From positions 1-64,000 of the forward strand of contig NZ_BMGR01000018.1 in the NCBI RefSeq assembly GCF_014640295.1: a stretch of 64,000 nt of DNA. The letters run 5' to 3'. A model generated the notes under the pieces. It saw only the letters and a list, made by a program, of their open reading frames with translations. It searched no databases and had not been told where the DNA came from. This document shows positions 25,867 through 33,556 of the stretch, piece by piece. The stretch comes from Paenibacillus abyssi (lineage in GTDB: Bacteria > Bacillota > Bacilli > Paenibacillales > Paenibacillaceae). How positions within the stretch are numbered: position 1 is the stretch's first letter; each line of letters opens with the position of its first letter. A program made the position numbers and the translations under genes.

Positions 25867-25957
25867 GACCTGCCTTAATAAAAAGTTAAAAAAGTTGTAT
25901 TCGTCTTACATCCAATTAATGCTGTGTTAAAAGATACCACATTATCGGGGGCAGGAA

Positions 25958-27697
25958 ATGAGATTAGATAAAATCAATATAAAAAATTTCAGATCAATTA
26001 ATAATTGTACTGTTCAAAGTGGGAAAATTTCTGCTCTAGTTGGTGAGAACAACACAGGTAAATCTGGGGTTTTGAAAGCTTTGAATGTGTTTTTTAACTA
26101 TGAAAAAGAGGAGTATTCTTTACTTGGAGGGATTCATCAATACTCAAATAAAAGCTTAGTAAAAATTGAGCTCACTTTTTCAGAGGTGCCAGAAAATGAT
26201 CGATATCGGGATCTTATTAATCACGGTGAACTAACAATTAGGATGACTTATTCTTTTACTACGAAAAAGCGATCCCTGCATTATAAAAAGAATGGAAATT
26301 ATGAAAATTTAAATGTTGAATTTATTGAATTATTAAAAGAGGATATTAACTATGTCCTCATTCCTCCAAACCGTGATCATAGACATGTCGTTTGGGCTGA
26401 AAATGCCTTATTAAAGATCGTTTTAGAGGAATTCCTTAAAAAGCATACCGCACGAAGAGACACCTTAACTCCTAAAGTTAAGGATGCAGCAAGGAATCTG
26501 GAACGGACTGCCTTATCTAAAGTCCAAGCTGAAATCGAAAAATATTACTCGATGAACCGGAATTTTAAATTTAAACTTAACTTTGATAAATTAATCGATT
26601 ATTCTCTTCTACTAAACGATATCACGCTAGACATCGAAGAAAAGGGGCAAAAATATAACATTACCGAAAGTGGAAGTGGAATACAAAGTTTGACCATCAT
26701 CGCACTTTATCGATATCTAGCAGAATTAAAACATAACAATATCATTTTAGGGATAGAGGAGCCAGAGATCAATTTACATCCTCAGGCTCAAAGGGAATTT
26801 ATTAAATCCATTAAAGAGAACAAGAATGGTGCATCTAACGAGATCCAAATTGTCTTTACCACACACTCTGCCGTTATTGTCGATCAACTTGAACATGATG
26901 AAATCATTTTAATGAGGAAGGTAGAAGATGAAACCCGAGGGTTTAAAACTGAAGCTTATCAGGTTCCGAAAAATTTTTGGGAAAGGCATGAGCTTGAAGA
27001 GTTTAAATATTACCAGTTTTATAAGTACCGTAATAGTGAGTTTTTTTTCTCTAAATTTATCGTCGTTGTTGAAAGTAAGAATGATGCAGAAGTGGTGAAA
27101 TATCTATTAAATGAACGAGATATCGATCCCGATTTGTATGGAGTCAGTATTATTAATTTAGAAGGTGTCACGAATTTAACCTACCCTTATTACCTTCTTA
27201 AATACTTAGGAATCCCATATTTTATAATTCTGGATAAAGATTTCTTTATCCCTTATTTAAATGGAGAACTGGACAAAAGCAGAAATGAAAATGGATTTCC
27301 TAAATATAAGTATGAATATAAAAACACAGCACTTATTGAAGAATTGATTCCAAAAGAACAAGATCGGGCAAAATTATTGAATTTATTCAAAACCAATCAT
27401 AGCAAAGCGATGGATCTTCTTGAAAAATACAATATTATATCCATGAACTATTGTCTTGAGGTTGACTTAGTGGCCTCTGGTACAGCAACAAGAGTTTATT
27501 ATGATAAACTGTTAGTTCCACCCGAAGAACAAGCGGCGAAAACGAAAAAGTATTTATTGACGCAAAGACATAAACAAATTAAAAAGATTGAAATTATTAT
27601 GAGTGTTTTAAGGGAGCTTGACCATAAAAATCTTCCAAACTCATATAAAAGAATAAAAAAAGTGTTAGTTGAAAAAACACAAAACATGTATGATTAA
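25958..27697 (+). CDS. OLD-family ATP-dependent nuclease (AAA ATPase + TOPRIM)
   Basis: A 579-residue overcoming-lysogenization-defect (OLD) type protein. The ABC-like ATPase half has Walker A GENNTGKS (residues 29-36), a signature-like ITESGSGIQSL, and Walker B GIEEPEINLHP (about 264-274), with the DELEH-region segment FTTHSAVIVDQL. The TOPRIM nuclease half starts at KFIVVVESKNDAEVV (about 367, conserved Glu) and has YFIILDKDFF (about 420-430). Similar proteins act in phage defence; GajA of the Gabija system has this architecture. No UvrD-like helicase partner follows, so a stand-alone OLD nuclease is the better call. GGGGGCAGG precedes the ATG. It lies 0.6 kb from a type I system in an AT-rich island. 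Confidence 0.85.
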   Translation: MRLDKINIKNFRSINNCTVQSGKISALVGENNTGKSGVLKALNVFFNYEKEEYSLLGGIHQYSNKSLVKIELTFSEVPENDRYRDLINHGELTIRMTYSFTTKKRSLHYKKNGNYENLNVEFIELLKEDINYVLIPPNRDHRHVVWAENALLKIVLEEFLKKHTARRDTLTPKVKDAARNLERTALSKVQAEIEKYYSMNRNFKFKLNFDKLIDYSLLLNDITLDIEEKGQKYNITESGSGIQSLTIIALYRYLAELKHNNIILGIEEPEINLHPQAQREFIKSIKENKNGASNEIQIVFTTHSAVIVDQLEHDEIILMRKVEDETRGFKTEAYQVPKNFWERHELEEFKYYQFYKYRNSEFFFSKFIVVVESKNDAEVVKYLLNERDIDPDLYGVSIINLEGVTNLTYPYYLLKYLGIPYFIILDKDFFIPYLNGELDKSRNENGFPKYKYEYKNTALIEELIPKEQDRAKLLNLFKTNHSKAMDLLEKYNIISMNYCLEVDLVASGTATRVYYDKLLVPPEEQAAKTKKYLLTQRHKQIKKIEIIMSVLRELDHKNLPNSYKRIKKVLVEKTQNMYD

Positions 27698-28156
27698 CTA
27701 GATTGCTTGAGCCCAGAAGAAAACGTTCAAAACGCTCATTAAATCCATTTTTTTGGCGGTACAGTAATAAAATCGGAAAAAATCATTAAGCTGCCATGAG
27801 ACTTGGTAGATTGATATGGAATTATTTTCAGTGACCGCCTGAATGGTGGTCATTTTTATTTTAAATAAGTTAAAGATGGAGAATTGATGATTTAATGATT
27901 AAGAGTGAAAATAAAGCCAGAGATTTGTCCAAATTGTTATTCAGACTGTTAGTTTAGCATTCTTGACTTGACTCTCGAATTAAATTTGCGGAACGAAAAC
28001 CAAAAACATCGATATTCAACCGAAATTGGTTGAAAAAATTGTGTAAATATTATTTCTCTATACTCATCACTAAATTTCCTTTTTTGACCACGATTAATTT
28101 TATGGCTTAGTATTTAGATTAACCCCAGGGATTTAACTTTGGAGAGAGTGACGTAC
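27698..28156. other. AT-rich intergenic region
   Basis: About 460 bp. Apart from the terminator at 27832-27857, I see no gene, tRNA or repeat. Confidence 0.5.
27832..27857 (+). terminator. Terminator of the OLD nuclease gene
   Basis: TGACCGCC-TGAAT-GGTGGTCA followed by TTTTTATTTT. Confidence 0.8.
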
Positions 28157-28357
28157 ATGCAAACTAATTGGTATCTGATCACCGGCAATTTAGATGAGAT
28201 CATGATTGTCAAAACGACAGATGAAAAAGCTGAGCAACTGGCTGAGGAGTTCCTAGAAAGTCTCGAATACGATGTTTACTGCTTAAACGGGCCAGAGGAA
28301 GCGTTGGAGCTTTTAAAATCTTCACAATTGGACAGGTCTGGACAAAGAAAGAAATGA
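28157..28357 (+). CDS. Small acidic hypothetical protein, 66 aa
   Basis: ATG 28157 is preceded by GGAGAGAG with a normal spacer. The protein starts MQTNWYLITGNLDEIMIVKT, continues with an acidic helix (DEKAEQLAEEFLESLEYD), and ends with a basic tail. There is no membrane segment and no known motif. It is the first of three tiny ORFs closely spaced on the same strand (gaps of 12 and 2 bp), which argues for one transcript. Confidence 0.5.
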   Translation: MQTNWYLITGNLDEIMIVKTTDEKAEQLAEEFLESLEYDVYCLNGPEEALELLKSSQLDRSGQRKK

Positions 28358-28369
28358 GGTAATAATTCG

Positions 28370-28573
28370 ATGGATGATCTTCAAGTATCATTTACTATTA
28401 CTACTGATGCAGGAACAACGGCTTTTAACACAATAAGTGAACTGGAGCAGCCACTTCAAAGGCATCTGTTGAATAGGTTGAAACTGATAATGCAAACTGC
28501 CGCAGAAGCTCTCCTGGCCCAACTAATTGGCAGTGAAGAGGCAGAAAAATACGTTGTGGTCGTATCAGAATAA
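28370..28573 (+). CDS. Small hypothetical protein, 67 aa
   Basis: GAGGTAATAATTCG precedes the ATG. Predicted layout: a short beta hairpin (LQVSFTITTDAGTTAFNTI) and a long helix (PLQRHLLNRLKLIMQTAAEALLAQL), ending YVVVVSE. No known family. It is the middle ORF of the three-gene cassette. Confidence 0.5.
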   Translation: MDDLQVSFTITTDAGTTAFNTISELEQPLQRHLLNRLKLIMQTAAEALLAQLIGSEEAEKYVVVVSE

Positions 28574-28575
28574 TT

Positions 28576-28713
28576 ATGAATAAAAAACAAAGACATAAGC
28601 GGTCCGACTTAACAATAATTTACACCCCTCAGAGCAATTATCAAGAAAGTGAGATAAGGGCGGCGATTAATGAATTAGATAAACCCTTAAAACCGAGGGA
28701 CGGAGAACGTTAG
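28576..28713 (+). CDS. Small basic hypothetical protein, 45 aa
   Basis: This ORF starts two bases after the previous stop: MNKKQRHKRSDLTIIY..., 45 residues, basic N-terminus, ending LKPRDGER. The tight spacing and shared direction suggest a third cistron of the cassette. There is no recognisable family, and its coding status is uncertain because of its size. Confidence 0.35.
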   Translation: MNKKQRHKRSDLTIIYTPQSNYQESEIRAAINELDKPLKPRDGER

Positions 28714-28768
28714 TTTAACCGGTAGCCGGATTTTCGGAATTAGACTACAAAAACACGAGCAATCAAAG

Positions 28769-28809
28769 AAAAAAGCAATTCGTTCCTTGCGGAAATGGGC
28801 TGCTTTTTT
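28769..28809 (+). terminator. Probable terminator after the small-ORF cassette
   Basis: The outer AAAAAAGCA/TGCTTTTTT and inner TTCC/GGAA pair imperfectly, with a T run at the 3' side and an A run at the 5' side. Confidence 0.5.
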
Positions 28810-28928
28810 GCATTGCTCCACGCGCGGCGAATCGGGTGAGACGGGCAAATTTGGCAAGATCCGCGGGTCTTGATGTTTTTTATAGGTAATCTAGGCTGAT
28901 TTTCTAATTCTTAAATGGGGAGGAACAT

Positions 28929-29399
28929 ATGTATAACTATCGATCTTTACAAAAAAATGATCTTGAAACTATTTGCTCTTTTCCGAAAAGCGAAGAGGAA
29001 TTATATTATATGTTCCCTAAAGCGACATACCCGTTAACACCAAAACAAATTGAGGAAGCCGTTAAAAGTAGATTGGAACCCACTGTTGTTTTGTTTAATA
29101 ATGAAGTTGTGTCCTACGCTAATTTTTATGATCATGATGGTGAATCTTGTTGGCTAGGCAACGTCATTGTGTCCCAGGATTATCGAGGAAAAGTTGTGTC
29201 TCAATTTTTAATTGAAACTATGGAATCAATTGCGAAACAAAATATGAATGTAAATAAACTGAAACTGGTCTGTCATAACACTAATACACGGGCAATTTTA
29301 TTTTATAAAAAGCATGGGTTTAGACCTTTCGATATCTCTATAAGAGTTAAGCCATCAGGGGAATTTATTGCTGGTATACATATGGAAAAGATTCTTTAA
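28929..29399 (+). CDS. GNAT family N-acetyltransferase
   Basis: A 156-residue acetyltransferase of the GNAT fold. Acetyl-CoA-binding motif A is recognisable as GNVIVSQDYRGKVVSQFLIE (about 77-96), and motif B as FYKKHGFRP (about 134-142). The substrate cannot be told. GGGGAGGAACAT precedes the ATG. Codon use is AT-rich like the preceding island. It stands alone before a broken phosphatase gene. Confidence 0.85.
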   Translation: MYNYRSLQKNDLETICSFPKSEEELYYMFPKATYPLTPKQIEEAVKSRLEPTVVLFNNEVVSYANFYDHDGESCWLGNVIVSQDYRGKVVSQFLIETMESIAKQNMNVNKLKLVCHNTNTRAILFYKKHGFRPFDISIRVKPSGEFIAGIHMEKIL

Positions 29400-29455
29400 G
29401 ATTAAACTAACCTCTGGAATAGGCATTTAACGGGATTCTTTAAGGGGCGGCAGAA

Positions 29456-29970
29456 ATGGCAACCACAGTAGCGCTTATTAGGCACGGAGTGACCGTATGG
29501 AATAATCTTGGCAAGGCTCAAGGTGTTTCCGATATACCTTTTAACGAAGAAGAAGGAATAAAGCAAGCTACTGCATTGGCTAATAGACTTTCAGGCGAAG
29601 AATGGGACATTATTTTCTCCAGTAATCTGACGAGAGCTAGGCAAACGGCTGAAATCATACGGCAATCTTTAGGAGTAGACTCTGTATTCATTGATGAGCG
29701 TATTAGAGAAATTAATTGTGGTCTAATTGAGGGTACCACCGAGGAAGAACGCATCGATCGTTGGGGGAGTTAATTGGCGTGAGCAAAATCAAACATACTG
29801 ATAAAAGAATTTTAATTGTAAGTCATGGGGCATTGATTGGTTTGTCATTGCAACATCTTTTGCCTCAACGATTTAAAAGAACGTTTATTGAGAATACCTC
29901 TTTAACCATCCTTACGCACACTAACAACGATTGGGCATGTCAATTATACAACTGTACCAAGCATCTTTAG
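29456..29970 (+). pseudogene. Histidine phosphatase family protein with internal deletion
   Basis: The first part (29456-29773) reads as the N-terminal half of a PhoE/GpmB-like phosphatase: LIRHGVTVWNN, SNLTRARQTAEII, EINCGLIEGTTEEERIDRWG, then a stop. The C-terminal part follows in another frame (from about 29787), with KHTDKRILIVSHGALIG carrying the second catalytic His and an intact ending at 29970. The usual ~25 codons between the WG phrase and the KHTDKRI phrase are missing, so a deletion that also shifted the frame best explains it. The start has AAGGGGCGG upstream. Confidence 0.8.
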
Positions 29971-30096
29971 CAAGTGTGGATTAAGCTACCCCGAAAATTA
30001 CTCATAGCAGAGACCCAAAAATGGCAGCACGAAACTAAGCCCAGCTTTAATGGTTTTTACAAACTGTGCTTGCTTGGTCGTATGGGAAGTAGAACG

Positions 30097-30507
30097 TTAA
30101 GAGGCTTGTGAGGCAGATAACGCCGCTTGAAAACTAAGATTCTCGAGCTTTCGTAAAGCTTGTCTGACGATCGCTTCTTGCTGCCGCTGTTCGAAGTAAT
30201 GGCTGCCTAAATCTTTGTAATCCTCTTTACGTGTGAGAAGATAATACACAATACCCATAATGGAGTGGGCGACAGCTACGGCTGCCCGGTGTCTGCCTTT
30301 TCGTGCGGCAATCCGCCGGTACTGGGCTCCCAGGTAGTTGTCGGATCTGCATACGGAGTGGGCGACTTCAATCAGTGCCGCTCGGAGATATTTGTTGCCC
30401 TTGCGCGTTTTCGGATCTTCTTCGCCCTCGATCATGGCGCCCATCATATCGCGGCTGCTAACGCCCATAATGTCATTTGCATTGCGCGCATATTCAACCT
30501 ACAGGTC
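30097..30507 (-). pseudogene. IS110-family transposase remnant
   Basis: On the minus strand a frame reads VEYARNANDIMGVSSRDMM...IEGEEDPK and continues directly into TRKGNKYLRAALIEVAHSV, AAQYRR-like AQYRRIAARKG and YFEQRQQE. These are parts of IS110/IS116/IS902 transposases, but they are normally separated by a central segment (leading to the GWAG/GNNESAGK region). So the copy is 5'-truncated (a TAG stops the frame just upstream) and internally deleted in frame. No terminal repeats were identified. It lies between two damaged or isolated genes and is not functional. Confidence 0.7.
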
Positions 30508-30646
30508 GAAGAGGTTTTCACTTATGAGGGATGAGGGCGCTCGTTTGATCGCGTCTTTTTTTCACTTCCCGATTATCCGGCCGGATTACGGGTAATGGTT
30601 GTCAAACCACTATACAAACATGACTCTGGTGCAAGGAGGCGGTTCG

Positions 30647-32254
30647 ATGAATACTAACGCAGGCAAAATTGCGCTGCAGGACTGGGATGGCAAGCTGCGC
30701 AAGGCGATGGTGGATTTCATGAACTATCTGTTATCGGGAGGACCGCTGGACAAAATTGTCGAGGGCGCGCAGGCGGCGGTTGAGTATGCCGATGTGCATT
30801 TTCCGCGCGGGGCTGCTGTCCGGTATCGCCAGTCGGTCGGCGGCATTTTCACCGCATGGGAGCAGCTGTGCGATTTGCCGGGCATCGGCCCGAATTGTCT
30901 TGAGCAGCTGGCTTATCTGGTGGACGGACTTGATCTTGCCAAGCTGGATGCGCTTGTGCCGGACACGACGAGTAACAACCGGGTCGAGGCTTTCGTTAAC
31001 GGGCCCGATAATCTCCGGGTGCTGCTGGAAGAGATCGGCCGGGCGAAAAGGTACATCCACCTGTCTGTCATGCTGTTTTACAACGACCGGTCAGGCGCTC
31101 TTGTTGCGGAGGCGCTGCTTGCGGCGCTGGCCCGCGGCGTCAAGGTGAGGCTCATGGTGGATTACGGGGTCACGGCGTTTGGCTATAACAAGAACCTGAA
31201 GGTCGGTGAATTCGGCGGCCTGGCGGAGAAGCTGGAGAAAGCCGGCGCGAAGGTCATCAACACGTTCAAAACCTGCTACGACGGCGGCGAATGGCCGGCC
31301 AAACGCGCGGAGCTTGCGGAGAAGGGCGTGCCGGAGAGCCACCTGTTCCTCCAGGATTTCGTCCAGGAGGTCATGGTGCTGGGCCTGAACGTCGTGAACC
31401 ATCGCAAGTTCATGATCGTCGACGGCGTGACGTCCGTGATCGGCAGCATGAACATTGGGGATCAATACACGTACGAGACGCCGATCCGTGAAACGCCTGG
31501 AAGATTCGCCCAGGGCCGCGCGTTAGGCGTGCCGTCGGGCGAAGAGGAGTGGCATGACGGCTGTTTCCGGATCCGGGGCGCATGCGCGGGATCGCTCAAC
31601 CGGTTGTTCGCGTTCCAGTGGATCGTGTTGGGCGGCGACATTTTCGATCCGAAGGATGAATTCTATGCCGCACAGGAGGACCTGCATTTCGGTGACGAGG
31701 AGTGCACGCTGGTAGCCAGCTTTCCCGGCAATCCGGTGAATCTGATCCAGAGCTATTATCTTTCGCTGCTGGCTCATGCCGGGGACGAGACGATCATTGT
31801 CAACCCGTACCTGATCGACGAGAAGTTCTGGGAGCAGCTCAAGTCGTTGGATGCGGAGCAAGCGCAGCATATCACGATCTGCAACCCGCTCCATGTGAAC
31901 GATCACCCTACCAACCTGGCCGCCGTACGCAGCCATATGTACAGGCCGTTCCGCAAAGGTGTTTCGTTCTACGACTATAGCAAGACGGAACGCTTCGCTC
32001 ACTGGAAAATCACCTACGACAAGCGGTCCGACTGCGTCTTCCACGGCTCATACAATATTAACGAGCGCAGCGCCTGCCATGACTTTGAGCTTGGTGTTCT
32101 GGTCCGGGGTCGGGCGTTTGCGGATACCGTCCGCGGCATGATCGCCCATGACCTGGAGGTGTCGGAGCGGATCACGGAAGACAAGGCGTTCTTCAAGCAT
32201 CCCGCGCTGCATCTCACCACGTACCTGAATAAGTGGACGAAGGATTTGACGTAG
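30647..32254 (+). CDS. Phospholipase D-like protein with N-terminal HhH-like segment
   Basis: A 535-residue soluble protein of the PLD superfamily. HKD motif 1 is HRKFMIVD followed by GSMNIGDQY. Motif 2 is HWKITYDKRSD followed by GSYNINERS, slightly different in Lys-Asp spacing from the canonical HxKxxxxD. The N-terminal ~120 residues contain LCDLPGIGPNCLEQLAYLV, which looks like a helix-hairpin-helix DNA-binding element. There is no signal peptide or membrane segment, unlike cardiolipin synthases. ATG 30647 has AAGGAGGCG at a 5-base spacer. GC content is high compared with the AT-rich genes to the left. Lipid hydrolysis, nuclease and phosphotransfer are all possible. Confidence 0.75.
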   Translation: MNTNAGKIALQDWDGKLRKAMVDFMNYLLSGGPLDKIVEGAQAAVEYADVHFPRGAAVRYRQSVGGIFTAWEQLCDLPGIGPNCLEQLAYLVDGLDLAKLDALVPDTTSNNRVEAFVNGPDNLRVLLEEIGRAKRYIHLSVMLFYNDRSGALVAEALLAALARGVKVRLMVDYGVTAFGYNKNLKVGEFGGLAEKLEKAGAKVINTFKTCYDGGEWPAKRAELAEKGVPESHLFLQDFVQEVMVLGLNVVNHRKFMIVDGVTSVIGSMNIGDQYTYETPIRETPGRFAQGRALGVPSGEEEWHDGCFRIRGACAGSLNRLFAFQWIVLGGDIFDPKDEFYAAQEDLHFGDEECTLVASFPGNPVNLIQSYYLSLLAHAGDETIIVNPYLIDEKFWEQLKSLDAEQAQHITICNPLHVNDHPTNLAAVRSHMYRPFRKGVSFYDYSKTERFAHWKITYDKRSDCVFHGSYNINERSACHDFELGVLVRGRAFADTVRGMIAHDLEVSERITEDKAFFKHPALHLTTYLNKWTKDLT

Positions 32255-32287
32255 CGGTTGCCGGTCACATGGGAGGGTCAACGCACA

Positions 32288-32323
32288 AATCAGCCTCGCG
32301 CCGTCTCCGGCGTGAGGCTGATT
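32288..32323 (+). terminator. Terminator hairpin of the PLD gene
   Basis: A 16-bp stem AATCAGCCTCGCGCCG/CGGCGTGAGGCTGATT with loop TCTC, 34 bp after the stop. The T tract is weak. Confidence 0.6.
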
Positions 32324-32386
32324 GATTGTCATGCGCGATTCTTCTTTCGTGTTGATTGTCACAGGAGACGCTGTAAAAGCGGAGCG

Positions 32387-32641
32387 ATTTTTAAAATCCC
32401 GCACGGTTTGGCAAATGCCTTGTATCTCCCGTACGTAATTGAGTTTAATAAGAAGGCGGACAGTAAGCGGTATGCGGATATCGCAAGAATGCTGGGCCTC
32501 AGCGGCAGTACGGACGACCAGTTAGTTGACACATTAACAGATTTGCTTCGCCGGTTAAACAAAGCGCTGAACCTCCCGTTAACACTTCCTGCAAAAATGA
32601 TTTTGACAAAAAGATTCAGGTTTAATTTGAATGCCAGTTGA
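32387..32641 (+). pseudogene. Iron-containing alcohol dehydrogenase fragment
   Basis: The frame reads FKIPHGLANALYLPYVIEFN...RYADIARMLGLSGSTDDQLVDTL...LNLPLTL. This matches the second half of Fe-dependent (group III) alcohol dehydrogenases, including the HGLANA metal-ligand helix. The N-terminal ~270 residues are absent, and the end after LPLTL diverges from the family. It is a non-functional fragment. Confidence 0.75.
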
Positions 32642-32666
32642 ATTAATGTATAACCTTTTGTATAAT
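32638..32666 (+). promoter_or_regulatory. Promoter of the glutathione peroxidase gene
   Basis: TTGAAT (32638-32643), a 17-base spacer and TATAAT (32661-32666). A second TATAAT lies at 32672-32677, five bases further on. Confidence 0.6.
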
Positions 32667-32770
32667 GTTTGTATAATTTAGGGAGGTGGTTTTCTCCCTG
32701 AGTTATGCAATCATTGTGATCCACCATATTTACAGAGATTATACAAATGCGAGAGAGGGAGTAGAAACTG

Positions 32771-33322
32771 GTGAATATTTACGACTTTAAAGCAACAGCT
32801 ATGAATGGCAAGGAAATTTCATTAGAAGCGTATAAAGGCAAGGTTATTCTTGTAGTAAATGTTGCAAGCCGATGCGGATTTACCTTTCAGTATAAAGAAT
32901 TGCAGGAGCTCTATGAGCAGTACAAGGATCAAGATTTTGTGATTCTCGGCTTCCCTTGCAACCAATTTGCCGACCAAGAACCGGATGATAACGAGAAGGT
33001 TCATGCGTTCTGCACGTTGACCTACGGCGTTAGCTTCCCCATGTTCCAGAAGGTGAATGTGCGCGATGAAGATGCTCATCCCCTGTTTACATACCTTGCA
33101 GATTCCAAGCCATTCGAGGGATTTAATGAGGGACATCCTGTTGCCAAAATCTTGATTTCGTTAATTAACGAGAAACTGCCTCATTATATGGAGGGCAATT
33201 CAATCAAATGGAATTTCACGAAATTCCTTATCGGTCGCGACGGTCAAGTCCTCAATCGATTCGAATCCACAACAGAGCCTTATGAAATGAAACCTTTCAT
33301 TGAAGCGGCTCTGCAAAAATAA
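32771..33322 (+). CDS. Glutathione peroxidase family thiol peroxidase
   Basis: A 183-residue peroxidase that reduces hydrogen peroxide or lipid hydroperoxides, probably with thioredoxin or bacillithiol as donor, since Firmicutes rarely make glutathione. The peroxidatic residue is Cys35 in NVASRCGFT (Cys type, not selenocysteine). The tetrad partners are visible in FPCNQF (residues 61-66) and WNFTKF (Trp147, Asn148). GTG start with GAGGGAGTAG upstream. It is about 20 residues longer than the common ~160-residue form because of an insertion around residues 111-141. It is a single gene with its own promoter and terminator. Confidence 0.9.
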   Translation: MNIYDFKATAMNGKEISLEAYKGKVILVVNVASRCGFTFQYKELQELYEQYKDQDFVILGFPCNQFADQEPDDNEKVHAFCTLTYGVSFPMFQKVNVRDEDAHPLFTYLADSKPFEGFNEGHPVAKILISLINEKLPHYMEGNSIKWNFTKFLIGRDGQVLNRFESTTEPYEMKPFIEAALQK

Positions 33323-33398
33323 AAACCAACCTATACCACGGCGGCCTGACTTTAGGCTGCCTTTACCTTTATGTTCTAACGGGATATGATCATTCAGA

Positions 33399-33426
33399 GC
33401 TGCCGGATAACACCGGCAGCCTTTTT
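33399..33426 (+). terminator. Terminator of the peroxidase gene
   Basis: GCTGCCGG-ATAACA-CCGGCAGC followed by a T run. Confidence 0.85.
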
Positions 33427-33556
33427 GCCTTTCTTGTTACCCGCCCCGGCCTGAGTTTATTTTTTGTTAATAGTTTATTTAGATGGATTCAATAAGCCCC
33501 GTATATAATGAAATACAAGGAGACGTTTCCCCAATATGAAATAAAGGAGATCCGAG

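Larger units (their letters stand above)
25610..25957. other. Intergenic region before the OLD nuclease gene
   Basis: About 350 AT-rich bp without a recognisable gene. It contains a terminator (25633-25662) and a branched inverted repeat (25829-25866), both listed separately. Confidence 0.6.

Noticed and set aside
25958-27697. Gabija system (GajA plus GajB)
   Set aside because: The GajA-like architecture is present, but no UvrD/PcrA-like helicase gene follows; the next ~460 bp are non-coding and then only tiny ORFs appear.
30599-30646. Upstream TTG start for the PLD-like gene
   Set aside because: The extra 16 codons precede the strong AAGGAGGCG site that fits ATG 30647.
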